In this document: one piece after another, positions 18,579 through 26,920 of the stretch
Numbering within the stretch: position 1 is the first letter of the stretch
Layout of the letters: each line of letters begins with the position of its first letter
NCBI RefSeq assembly: GCF_032051675.1
Contig: NZ_CP116968.1
Span: 1,860,001 to 1,924,000, forward strand
Source: Candidatus Nitrospira neomarina
Lineage (GTDB): Bacteria; Nitrospirota; Nitrospiria; Nitrospirales; UBA8639
Direction of reading: 5' to 3'
Length of the DNA stretch: 64,000 bases
Made by a program: the position numbers and the translations under genes
The notes under the pieces: model-generated
Database searches by the model: none
Seen by the model: the letters and a program-made list of their open reading frames with translations, nothing else
What the model was told of the DNA's origin: nothing

Positions 18579-19220
18579 TTAGGTATCCTGAAAGATTTGG
18601 GCAAGAATACCTGTTCGAGTAGTGGTTTTCGTTTTCTTTAGAAGATGGCGAACATGCTCTTTTACCGTATGTTCACTAATCTCCAGATGTCGAGCAATTT
18701 CCTTATTGGTCCATCCCTCACTGATATATTTCACAATTTCTACTTCCCGACTGGTCAAACGATACTGCTCCTTAGCCTGATTAGACACCACCCGCCGTTC
18801 CCGTCCGATTTTCTCCATGATGATGAGCATACAGGCTTCATCTTTTTCTGTATGGGCCGCTAATGGAAAACCCCTCAGTAATACGGGCGATTTCACATCA
18901 CCTGTCACTCGTCTCAACTCATGCTGGCCCTCCACCAACTGGTTCTCGGGATTGGCTAAAAGTATTCGAAGGGAGTCACATAACTCCAAGACATCGGCAG
19001 GCCACACACCTCGCGCCTCGGCATCATACGCGTCTCCCATGATTTGACGGCTTAACGTTTCTGCCTCGGCATTCATAAACAGCACGTCTCCGGATCCCGA
19101 AAAGAGCAACACACCGGGAATGGATCGTCGGTCGGCAATTTCCTGGAGCCGGGATAGACCATTTCCCTGAGTGGATTTTGGAACAGTCGTACAAGGAATG
19201 CCGATAGATCGTCGACTCAA
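18579..19220 (-). CDS. LuxR-family transcriptional regulator with PAS-like sensor
   Basis: A 213-residue regulator. The N-terminal part (about 25-130) resembles a PAS fold (IPGVLLFSGSGDVLFMN). The C-terminal LuxR/FixJ-type helix-turn-helix (about 150-210) has LTSREVEIVKYISEG, WTNKEIARHLEISEHTVKEH and the closing helix. There is no receiver or autoinducer domain. The start is TTG at 19220, supported by GGAG at 6-nt spacing (GGAGTACACCTTG). It lies alone; ligand and targets are unknown. Confidence 0.87.
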   Translation of the reverse strand: MSRRSIGIPCTTVPKSTQGNGLSRLQEIADRRSIPGVLLFSGSGDVLFMNAEAETLSRQIMGDAYDAEARGVWPADVLELCDSLRILLANPENQLVEGQHELRRVTGDVKSPVLLRGFPLAAHTEKDEACMLIIMEKIGRERRVVSNQAKEQYRLTSREVEIVKYISEGWTNKEIARHLEISEHTVKEHVRHLLKKTKTTTRTGILAQIFQDT

Positions 19221-19684
19221 GGTGTACTCCGTGGATCAGGTTATGCAGCGATGTAAAAATCCCCTACCAACAGCCTGCAAGGGAGCCACAACTCACGGTG
19301 CTTGATGCCCCGTTACCGCTACGAATGATCTTATTGAACTGTTTTCGGAGTGTGACAGAAGAAACTTAAATAAACAGAGGGGGAGGATGAAGAAAACTTC
19401 GAAGATGCGGCACAACGCAATGGAGCCATGAAGACTGAAGCCTTTCTTGCCTATGCCTCATGATGCAAGAAGGAAAACACAAGTCTCCTCATGAACAATC
19501 TTTTTTCAAGCCGGATTCCGGTTCGGAAAAATCTCCCGCGGGCTCACACAGCCCGTACGGAGCACCGCCCCTCTTCCGCAGAACCAAAATCAGGGAAGGG
19601 TCCACCTACTAACAATACCTAACTGAAACTCGGAAAAGGCGACAGAGTCCAACAGACGCTAACCGCTGCCCCCTCCTGATGGGC
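19221..19684. other. Intergenic region, nothing recognised
   Basis: A 464-bp gap between two minus-strand genes. No gene, repeat or clear terminator was found on either strand. The promoter of the LuxR-type gene should lie at its left end. Confidence 0.4.
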
Positions 19685-21346
19685 TTAAAACCGGGCAGAG
19701 GTCAAGATCACATCCGCATCGCTCCATACCTGGCGAAACGACTGAAGGACTTTTTCAGCCTCATCGGTTTTTCCCTGGGCGCGTAAACTCTGTTCCATTC
19801 CGAAAAGCGCCCACCCGTTTTGAGGATGATCCTGGAGATCCTCTCGAAATACGCGCTCAGCTTCGGCAGCTCTTCCGGCCTCCAGAAGCACCGAACCCAA
19901 CACCTGGCGCGATGGCAGATACCAATCCTTCGGTTCCGTATAATTCAATCCGTCTTCAAGTTCGACTGCCCGTTGCAGCTGCCGAACCGCCTCCTCATAA
20001 TTTCCGTGACCTGCCGCAATTTCTCCTGCCAGAACAGCCTCCGCAATGCCCAGGATATCGGCGATATTATTCAGATCAAGAATCGTCAGTTTAGCCACCG
20101 CAGGGTCACGGGCAATCTCCGCGAGTTTCATGAATTCCTGTTGGGCAGCCTCCAGTTTATTTTGACGCACCAAGGCGATTCCCCTTGCATAATGCCAAAT
20201 AGCCGTGGGATACCGTAAATCCACTGGAGGCGAGGACTCAGCGAGAATGTTCGACCACTGCCCGAAGGCAATTTTGGTATAGAGGGGAATAATCCAAAAA
20301 TGTTGAATGGTTCCGGCGATGCCGGGAGCGCGCATCATCTCTGGTTTGACGGATGCCGCGGTTTCAAGAGCCGCCTGCATCGCCAGCTGCTGTTGCCCGA
20401 GCTTCATCGCCGCCGCCCAGAGGAAATGTGAATTATGAGGAACATAGGCCGCGGTATACAGACTTTCCTCGTGAGCATGGTTCAAATAGTGCGCATCAAC
20501 TTTCACAGCATGTTGATTGGCCAACACCGCATCTCGATACCGCCCGACTCGAATATAGATATGAGCAGGCATATGGACAAGATGTCCTGAGCCAGGGACA
20601 AGGGCTGGCAATCGTTCAGCACTGGGAAGAGCCTTCTCGGGATGGGATGAGGCTTCCATGATATGAATATACAGATGATTGGCCAAAGGATGGCTGGCGG
20701 ATTGGTCTAACACGGACTCCAGCGTCGAGACAATTTCCGGTGTCCAGGGTTTAGGCTCTCCTCCTCTACTCCAAAAATCCCAGGGATGCAGGTCCATCAG
20801 CGCTTCAGCTAATAACGCGCCAATGGTCGGGTCGTCGGGAAACTGCTGTGCCACAGTTCGCATCGCCTCGGCATAGGCCACGTCGAGGGGGGAACGATCG
20901 GTCATCACCTTTTTGGAGTAACGCATCGCCAGCGCCTGAATGAGCGAGGCCTCTTTTTCCGTGGCCTGATCCTTCAGCGCGACCGCTTTCTCCATGGCTG
21001 CGAAAGCCTGAGGAACGACAGAAGGATCCATCGGCGCATTGATATTCGGACCGAGGACCAACGCCTCACCCCAATAACACATGGCGCAGTCGGGATCGCG
21101 CTTTTGAGATTCTCGGAAAGACCTGGCTGCTTCGGCATGATTAAAACCAAAAGACAGGATGAGACCTTGATCGAAATACCGCTGCACCATCGCTCCATTG
21201 GAGGAGATTGGAAAATGATGTTTCCCTAATCCCTCTTGAAGGAGGACGGACTCTGCATAGACATGATTGTGGGAAGGTATGTCAATTCCAACCAGAGCCA
21301 GAATACCCAGAACCAATGACATGTTTACATACCAATGGGGTTTCAT
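19685..21346 (-). CDS. Exported tetratricopeptide-repeat protein
   Basis: A 553-residue protein with an N-terminal signal peptide (hydrophobic SLVLGILALVGI, cleavage near YAES) and TPR-like helical pairs throughout, such as FNHAEAARSFRESQKRDPDC early and GRAAEAERVFREDLQDHPQN at the C-terminus. A family-specific segment contains CAMCYWGEALVLGPNINAPM and HMPAHIYIRVGRY. Such proteins are periplasmic scaffolds of unknown partner. The ATG at 21346 follows AAGGAG at 7-nt spacing, preferred over an in-frame ATG at 21364. Confidence 0.88.
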   Translation of the reverse strand: MKPHWYVNMSLVLGILALVGIDIPSHNHVYAESVLLQEGLGKHHFPISSNGAMVQRYFDQGLILSFGFNHAEAARSFRESQKRDPDCAMCYWGEALVLGPNINAPMDPSVVPQAFAAMEKAVALKDQATEKEASLIQALAMRYSKKVMTDRSPLDVAYAEAMRTVAQQFPDDPTIGALLAEALMDLHPWDFWSRGGEPKPWTPEIVSTLESVLDQSASHPLANHLYIHIMEASSHPEKALPSAERLPALVPGSGHLVHMPAHIYIRVGRYRDAVLANQHAVKVDAHYLNHAHEESLYTAAYVPHNSHFLWAAAMKLGQQQLAMQAALETAASVKPEMMRAPGIAGTIQHFWIIPLYTKIAFGQWSNILAESSPPVDLRYPTAIWHYARGIALVRQNKLEAAQQEFMKLAEIARDPAVAKLTILDLNNIADILGIAEAVLAGEIAAGHGNYEEAVRQLQRAVELEDGLNYTEPKDWYLPSRQVLGSVLLEAGRAAEAERVFREDLQDHPQNGWALFGMEQSLRAQGKTDEAEKVLQSFRQVWSDADVILTSARF

Positions 21347-21606
21347 ATGTTTTCTCCTTGTCATCTACAGCGAAGAACTACAGTGCAGAGCAAATTCTGG
21401 TATACGCATTTTTACGCAAACGATAATTTTGTGCAACCGGTTTTTTCGGGCGACTTTTGCCGAACATCTTCATTTCTGATTGACTACGCTCCACGGTCTG
21501 TCCCATATAGTGTTTCAACAACATTTTTCGTTAGGCTCTACCCAGCCGGAAAATCTTCCGCCTTCACGAAAAAGAGCCATTTGCCGACATCGAAAGGATT
21601 GTAAGG

Positions 21607-21936
21607 ATGACCTATTTGTATTTGTTTTTGGCTATTGTGGCAGAAGTGATTGCCACCAGTTCACTCAAAGCAGCCGAGGGTTTCACCAAATTAGGCCCGA
21701 GCCTGTTAGTTGTCATTGGATATTTCGCGGCATTTTATTTGTTAAGCCTCGTGTTGAGAAGCATGACGGTCGGAATCGCTTATGCCATTTGGTCAGGTGT
21801 TGGCATCGTTCTCCTGGCGCTCGTCGGTGCAGTCGCCTTTCGGGAAATTCCAGATACGCCGGCAGTCATTGGAATGGGGTTGATCATCGCGGGCGTGATT
21901 GTCATTCATGTCTTTTCCCACACCGTTCGGGTATAG
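21607..21936 (+). CDS. Small multidrug resistance (SMR) efflux protein
   Basis: A 109-residue inner-membrane protein with four transmembrane helices, of EmrE/QacE/SugE type. The essential membrane glutamate is E13 in LFLAIVAEVIATSSLKA, followed by GYFAAFYLLSLVLRSM and AYAIWSGVGIVLLALVGAVA. Typical SMR proteins are 105-110 residues and work as dimers that exchange protons for cationic compounds. The motif AYAIWSGVG fits the Qac-type multidrug branch better than the guanidinium branch. Monocistronic; a corA relic lies on the opposite strand downstream. Confidence 0.93.
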   Translation: MTYLYLFLAIVAEVIATSSLKAAEGFTKLGPSLLVVIGYFAAFYLLSLVLRSMTVGIAYAIWSGVGIVLLALVGAVAFREIPDTPAVIGMGLIIAGVIVIHVFSHTVRV

Positions 21937-21967
21937 AATGCCCGCCCCCCCTTAATTCCAATACTTC

Positions 21968-22101
21968 TATTCGAAAAGCCCCTAGCATGCCGATCGCGAG
22001 AACGAGCATGAGGCTCATCAAAAGCGGATAGCCCAAGGGCCATTCCAATTCCGGCATCATTTCGAAGTTCACCCATAGACCCCTACGATAAACGTCAATG
22101 G
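21968..22101 (-). pseudogene. C-terminal relic of a CorA magnesium/cobalt transporter, frameshifted in the GMN motif
   Basis: The minus strand from 22101 reads PLTFIVGVYG. After a one-base gap between 22072 and 22071 a second frame continues NFEMMPELEWPLGYP and a membrane helix (LLMSLMLVLAIGMLGAF). Restoring one A gives YGMNFE, the invariant GMN filter motif of CorA followed by its last transmembrane helix. The rest of the roughly 320-residue gene is missing: upstream sequence is unrelated and the Tat gene starts at 22209. A dead fragment. Confidence 0.78.
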
Positions 22102-22208
22102 CCCCCCAGCCTACCCAAACACAAACAACACACAACCATTCTCCTGCTCTCTTCTCCGGCACGACTTCACTGTAACGTCTTCATTTAAAAATTGACTATA
22201 TCTTCAAC

Positions 22209-23225
22209 ATGCGAAACTCCGACCAGACATGGTTGTCCCGCCGCCGGTTCCTCCAAATTAGCGGGACCCTGGCCATCACTCCTTTACTCCTGACAAAGGG
22301 ATTCGCAAGGGCCGGTATGTGGAGCCAACTGTTCGGTTCCACCAAACGCACCACGAGTCCCATCACCTCAAACGATGAATTTTATATCACGTCGTACCGT
22401 ACTCCTCCGTTTGTACCGGCTGATCGGTGGGCTCTGACAATCCGGGGAACGGTCATGTCCCCGTTTACCCTTACCTACCGGGACCTGCTCGCCCAACCGG
22501 CGATCACAGAAATCGTCACATTGGAATGTGTCGGCAATGGGGTCGCGGGAGAGGCGATCGGCACGGCTGAATGGCAGGGAGTCCGGCTCAAAGCGCTTCT
22601 GGACAAGGCCAGGGTCACATCACACACCCGAGACGCGGTCTTTCATGCCGCGGATGGATACTCCGACAGCCTCACCATTGAACGGGCCATGATGGATGAC
22701 ATCATGGTTGCCTATCGCATGAACGGGGTGCCCCTGCCCTTGGGACATGGATTTCCAGCCAGAATGATCGTACCCGGGCATTACGGCATGAAGCATGTCC
22801 AGTGGCTCACGGGAATCGAACTGGTGTCCTCGGATTACAAAGGCTATTACCAACGTAGAGACTGGTCGGATGAGGCCATCGTCAAAACCAAGTCTTGGAT
22901 TACGGATCCGCAAACCGGAGATACCCTGCCAGCCCAAAAATTATTCACTATGCAGGGCTTTGCTTTTGCCGGATCCCGGGGGATTCGTCAGGTGGACATC
23001 AGCACCGATGGAGGGGAATCCTGGTCGGCCGCCACCCTGGCCCCGGCACTTTCTCCCTACTCATGGGTTATGTGGAGTTATCCCTGGGAACCGCAACGAC
23101 CTGGTGACTTCTATATTCTGGCTCGAGCGACTGATGGAACAGGGGAACAACAACGGGCGCAAGAACATCCACCATTTCCCGACGGAGCGTCGGGATTGCA
23201 AGAAGTCATCGTTTCAGTTATTTAA
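22209..23225 (+). CDS. Tat-exported sulfite-oxidase-family molybdopterin enzyme
   Basis: A 338-residue periplasmic oxidoreductase. The N-terminus has a twin-arginine signal (SRRRFLQIS plus a hydrophobic core). The molybdopterin domain follows: FVPADRWALTIRG, the molybdenum-ligating cysteine C107 in TLECVGNG, GVRLKALLDKA, LPLGHGFPARMIVPGHYGMK and KHVQWLTGIEL. The C-terminal Mo-co dimerisation domain has RGIRQVDISTDGGESW. There is no haem domain, so electrons must pass to a separate carrier. The natural substrate may be sulfite or another sulfur compound (inference). Followed by a DUF547 lipoprotein 18 bp downstream. Confidence 0.92.
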   Translation: MRNSDQTWLSRRRFLQISGTLAITPLLLTKGFARAGMWSQLFGSTKRTTSPITSNDEFYITSYRTPPFVPADRWALTIRGTVMSPFTLTYRDLLAQPAITEIVTLECVGNGVAGEAIGTAEWQGVRLKALLDKARVTSHTRDAVFHAADGYSDSLTIERAMMDDIMVAYRMNGVPLPLGHGFPARMIVPGHYGMKHVQWLTGIELVSSDYKGYYQRRDWSDEAIVKTKSWITDPQTGDTLPAQKLFTMQGFAFAGSRGIRQVDISTDGGESWSAATLAPALSPYSWVMWSYPWEPQRPGDFYILARATDGTGEQQRAQEHPPFPDGASGLQEVIVSVI

Positions 23226-23243
23226 GAAGAGGGCCCTGCCAAC

Positions 23244-24062
23244 ATGATGGAGTGGATCACGCGATTTTCAAGACCGGGGAAAGCACCCTTCATTCTTATC
23301 ATCTCCTTCGCCCTTTCCATGGGCTGCTCGACTATTCCCCATACGTTTACTCCTTCTCATCCCGTTTCTCCGGAGGCTTTTAGCCATGAAAACTTTCATC
23401 AAGCACTCATGGCTCATGTGAAGAACGGCGTTGTGGACTATCCCCGATTCGCTCAAGATTCACGCTTCACTCGTTACCTTCACCTCCTTCAACATATCGC
23501 CCCCCAGCAACTTCCGACTCCCAATCATCGTCTGGCCTTTTGGATTAATGTCTATAATGCTTTTGTCATTAAAGGCATCATTGATGGATATGCTCCAACC
23601 TCGCTGACTGGACGATACACCTTTTTTATCGGCCGGACATACCAGGTGGGAGGGGAATTATTGAATCTGTATGACCTGGAACAGCACCTCCTGATTCCCG
23701 ATTTCAAGGAACCCCGTATACATTTTGCTATAGTCTGTGCCTCACAATCCTGTCCAAAACTTCAATCGGCAGTCTACACTCCCGAGTCTCTTGACCAACA
23801 ACTCACGGCAAGTGCCCGACAGTTTATTAACGATCCCACACGCAACCGGTTCGACCGACAACGCCGCATCGCCTATCTGTCCAAAATCTTCGATTGGTTT
23901 TCCGAGGATTTTATTAATCATTCAGGTTCATTGCTTGGCTATGTTGCACAATTCGTCACAGATCCGGATCTCGCGAACGACATCCGCCAGAACCCGTATA
24001 CCATCGAATTTCTCGACTATGACTGGAGTCTCAATGGAATCCCTCCCCTTCCCCATTCATGA
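23244..24062 (+). CDS. DUF547 lipoprotein
   Basis: A 272-residue protein with a lipoprotein signal (lipobox LSMGC, cysteine at about residue 29) and a DUF547 domain: NGVVDYPRFAQDSRF, HRLAFWINVYNAFVIKGI, FAIVCASQSCPKLQS and RIAYLSKIFDWFSEDF. The domain has a conserved Cys/His-rich core and a papain-like relationship has been proposed, but the function is unknown. It starts 18 bp after the Tat-exported molybdoenzyme, so the two are likely co-expressed and may meet in the periplasm. Confidence 0.88.
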   Translation: MMEWITRFSRPGKAPFILIISFALSMGCSTIPHTFTPSHPVSPEAFSHENFHQALMAHVKNGVVDYPRFAQDSRFTRYLHLLQHIAPQQLPTPNHRLAFWINVYNAFVIKGIIDGYAPTSLTGRYTFFIGRTYQVGGELLNLYDLEQHLLIPDFKEPRIHFAIVCASQSCPKLQSAVYTPESLDQQLTASARQFINDPTRNRFDRQRRIAYLSKIFDWFSEDFINHSGSLLGYVAQFVTDPDLANDIRQNPYTIEFLDYDWSLNGIPPLPHS

Positions 24063-24259
24063 AAAATCTTGGTCCATTCTTATCCCGTTCCTTGGCCTTC
24101 TACCCTATGAAATTTTTTTGGTGGGCTTGTAACATCCCATACTCCTCGGAGACTGCCTATGTGAAGACGCGTTTCCTGATGAAAGAAAGAAAGCTCTAAA
24201 CTGAGCCCTCATGCCCGTCTAAGTGTTGCAGGGCGCAAGAATTTGGAGAACATGTCGGT

Positions 24260-24943
24260 ATGCTGGTGAAATCTGGCGAGCATGTCCACCTGGCGCAATT
24301 ACTTCAATTTATGGTCCTGGGCGAACAATTGGCTCACGATTGTGCAAAAGCCCAGGCCACCTTGGTGAAGGAACCAGGTCTTCAGCGGTTTCTCGCCGGT
24401 CAGGCCAAGCAGGAGGGGCGACATGCAGTGATCTTTCAGTGGGCGATTCGCTGCCTGGCTCCACGGGGTCCACATTCTCTTGTCATTTCTCACCAGATGA
24501 ATCAGTACCGCCGGCTCATCATGTCCGCCCTGACACGTGGGGACCTTGCGGAATCTCTTCTGGCGGAACAAATTATTCTAGAGGGATTAGGCCAAGCCAT
24601 TTTACAAAGGCTGGAAACGGGTCTTCTCAAACGGGGCGCTCCGTTTCGAAAACTACGCCAAATACTCCTCCAACAGGAAGAGGCCCATCATGGTTTTGGA
24701 ATTCGGACATTGCAGAGAATGTTGAACGACGGTCACACATCCATTGACCACCTGAGGGATTTAGCCCCCGCATACTTGGAATTGGGAAAAGCCCTTCTGT
24801 TTTCGGCACAGGACTCCTTCTATTTCATTCAGGAAGATCCTCACGAATATTGGAAGGACTTTCAACACGGCCTTCCGGAATGGTTACGAGAGCATCCTCA
24901 TGGTAGCCCCTTCCTACCGAAAGATCTTTACGTGGCCCGGTAA
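24260..24943 (+). CDS. Ferritin-like diiron protein
   Basis: A 227-residue mostly helical protein with the spaced carboxylate/histidine pattern of ferritin-like four-helix bundles: LGEQLAHDCAKA, QEGRHAVIFQWAIRC (E-x-x-H), LAEQIILEGLGQAIL and QQEEAHHGFGIRTL (E-x-x-H). Two E-x-x-H pairs plus two further Glu suggest a dinuclear iron site. Substrate unknown. The start is uncertain: the ATG at 24260 has GGAG 11 nt upstream and the frame is open for some codons before it. The end nearly meets the glycosyltransferase gene at 24966. Confidence 0.75.
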   Translation: MLVKSGEHVHLAQLLQFMVLGEQLAHDCAKAQATLVKEPGLQRFLAGQAKQEGRHAVIFQWAIRCLAPRGPHSLVISHQMNQYRRLIMSALTRGDLAESLLAEQIILEGLGQAILQRLETGLLKRGAPFRKLRQILLQQEEAHHGFGIRTLQRMLNDGHTSIDHLRDLAPAYLELGKALLFSAQDSFYFIQEDPHEYWKDFQHGLPEWLREHPHGSPFLPKDLYVAR

Positions 24944-24965
24944 ACGGTGCGCACAGAAGAGTGTT

Positions 24966-25661
24966 ATGATTTGGGTCATCATTCCCACCTATAACGAGGA
25001 GAAGGCCCTACCGCACACCATCAGGTCCGTGCTGTCTCAATCAACACCCTACCGGGTCATCGTCGTGGATGGAGGAAGTACCGACCGCACGCTTGAAATC
25101 CTTCGCCAGGATCCACAAATTTCATGGTGTATGGCCCACAAAGGGCGCGCATCACAAATGAATGCAGGCGCCCGAATGGTGGTTCAGATGCAGGCTTCCG
25201 CCGATGACTGGCTCCTGTTTCTCCATGCTGACACTCAACTCCCTCGAGGGGCCTTCCGGCAATTACACCAACTTGCTTCCGACCCTTCCTCCCAGGCGGG
25301 AGGATTCCGCCATCGCTTCTCTGGAAAGGATTGGCGGTTACGCATGATTTCCTGGTTGGATAATCTCCGATGCACACATTCACATATCGTTTATGGGGAT
25401 CAGGCCTTATTCGTGAGACAAGGCCTGTTCACCCAATTAGGAGGATTCCCTCTGCAGGCCGTTCTGGAAGATGTCGTGTTTGGACAGACCCTCCTGACGA
25501 AAACGATTCCCAGACTTTTACCTTTGACGGTCATCACCGATTCCCGGAAATTCGTCAAAATGGGAATATGGCGAAGTTTTATTCGCGTCCTCATGATTAT
25601 CCTGCATGTGGAATTCGGGCTGCCCACATTTTCTCCTGCCTTTTTCCGGGATGTCCGGTAA
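24966..25661 (+). CDS. Family 2 glycosyltransferase (TIGR04283-type)
   Basis: A 231-residue GT-A fold glycosyltransferase. It begins MIWVIIPTYNEEKALPHTI, has nucleotide-sugar residues in VVDGGSTDRT and a DxD-like HADT in WLLFLHADTQLP, and a later acidic motif VLEDVVFGQ. It matches the branch often annotated as selenium-domain-associated transferase 2; the sugar and acceptor are unknown. Longer in-frame starts would overlap the preceding gene. The ATG at 24966 follows an AGAAGAG sequence and gives the canonical N-terminal strand. Confidence 0.88.
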   Translation: MIWVIIPTYNEEKALPHTIRSVLSQSTPYRVIVVDGGSTDRTLEILRQDPQISWCMAHKGRASQMNAGARMVVQMQASADDWLLFLHADTQLPRGAFRQLHQLASDPSSQAGGFRHRFSGKDWRLRMISWLDNLRCTHSHIVYGDQALFVRQGLFTQLGGFPLQAVLEDVVFGQTLLTKTIPRLLPLTVITDSRKFVKMGIWRSFIRVLMIILHVEFGLPTFSPAFFRDVR

Positions 25662-25888
25662 ACCCCGTCGCTTGGCTCATTCTGTGGGATTTCCATAATG
25701 TTGTCATGGGGACAAGGAATCTTCTCCGCGCAGAAACTAACGCTCAGGAATTGGACACAATGAACACGTACTCACTGGGCAGCATGCTTCGATGGCAGAA
25801 GCCCCATCGGATTTTTGAAGAAATCCTCCCGAAAACCTCAAGGGTTCAGGGGGCCCGCACCGATATGTTTTACATAAGAGATTCCACC

Positions 25889-26152
25889 ATGAGCCATCGC
25901 CACGAACCCATGCCTCATACTGAAGATTTACCGAACTTTCTTCGGGAATTCGACGACGGTGATTTGCAGCGCTATACCTGTTTTTCCAGCGAATTCCGCG
26001 ATCAACGAATGGAAGCCGGCGCCATGGCCGAAGCCGGCTTTTGGAATGCCGTCGTGAACCTGTGTATCGATGAACGATTGCGGCGGGACCAGGATATTAA
26101 GCGATTAGAATATATGTATCGAACCGGCGTGGACCCGGAACACCACTCCTGA
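25889..26152 (+). CDS. Small protein of unknown function, paralogue of the gene at 26558
   Basis: An 87-residue soluble, acidic, probably helical protein. LREFDDGDLQRYTCFSSEFR, AEAGFWNAVVNLCIDERLRR and IKRLEYMYRTGVDPE align over nearly its whole length with the 77-residue product of 26558-26791 (shared pattern DxxxxxYTxFxxExRDQR and AExxFWNxV). The ATG at 25889 has AAGAG 8 nt upstream; an ATG at 25865 is also in frame. I do not recognise the family. The paralogue within 700 bp supports both as real genes. Confidence 0.65.
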   Translation: MSHRHEPMPHTEDLPNFLREFDDGDLQRYTCFSSEFRDQRMEAGAMAEAGFWNAVVNLCIDERLRRDQDIKRLEYMYRTGVDPEHHS

Positions 26153-26166
26153 ACGATTCACACCCA

Positions 26167-26427
26167 TCACGTTCCCTCTTCCGGATTCTCTGTCTTCCAA
26201 GCCTCTAATCGCTTCCGGGCTTTTTCGGCAAATTCACTCTCAGGATGTTGCTGAATAATCTTTTCGTATAATTCTTGAGCATGGGCGCGATTATGCTGTT
26301 GCTCCTCGAACTGAGCCGTTTCAAATATTTGTTGAGGATCTTCCCCACAACCCCATACTACGACACACATTACCCCAATCCCGATCCACCGATAGCAGGC
26401 GTTCATACTGAATGACATGTGTTTCAT
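26167..26427 (-). CDS. Small TPR-type lipoprotein
   Basis: An 86-residue lipoprotein: signal peptide with lipobox-like VVVWGCGE, then a tetratricopeptide-like helix pair (RAHAQELYEKIIQQHPESEF, AEKARKRLEAWK) similar to single repeats of YfiO/YbgF-type outer-membrane factors. The ATG at 26427 has GGAGG at 10-nt spacing; an in-frame TTG at 26445 lies inside the ribosome-binding site. It lies between the two paralogous small genes but on the opposite strand. Confidence 0.75.
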   Translation of the reverse strand: MKHMSFSMNACYRWIGIGVMCVVVWGCGEDPQQIFETAQFEEQQHNRAHAQELYEKIIQQHPESEFAEKARKRLEAWKTENPEEGT

Positions 26428-26557
26428 CGAGAAATTTCCTCCCAAGAATTCTTCTCACACTAAGGAACGCGCAAAGAACCGCCGATACACTTTCTCATGC
26501 TCGCTGTGACCAATAATCATTATGTACATCTCCAACTTCAGGAAGGCCGGTTGACTT

Positions 26558-26791
26558 ATGCATGCTGAAGACGAACTGCTTGAATCGCTCAAAAGTTTTA
26601 ACGATTGCGAAATTCGAGTGTATACCCGTTTTGCGACGGAATGGCGAGACCAACGGTTAAGCGACGGGTCACAGGCTGAAGTCTCCTTTTGGAATTCCGT
26701 GATCTCCATGCTGGTGGAGGAGCGTCACCGCCGCAAAGAGGAAGTGCAGCGACTTGAGGCCATGTTTCAAACCGGTCAGGATCCCGGGTAA
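26558..26791 (+). CDS. Small protein of unknown function, paralogue of the gene at 25889
   Basis: A 77-residue soluble protein. Shared segments with the gene at 25889 include YTRFATEWRDQRLSDGSQ, AEVSFWNSVISMLVEERHRR and VQRLEAMFQTGQDPG. Both proteins are short, charged and likely two or three helices. AGGAAGG precedes the ATG. No function can be assigned. The pair probably arose by duplication and then diverged considerably. Confidence 0.65.
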   Translation: MHAEDELLESLKSFNDCEIRVYTRFATEWRDQRLSDGSQAEVSFWNSVISMLVEERHRRKEEVQRLEAMFQTGQDPG

Positions 26792-26920
26792 AAGACCCGG
26801 GTTCACGCCCCTCACACGTGCACGTGAAATATCTATTCGCCCAAGCTTCCTGCTCAACTTCCAACACCAGGCCCCGGTTCATATGCCCCTCCACATGGAT
26901 CCCTCTCACAGCCCCGCACC

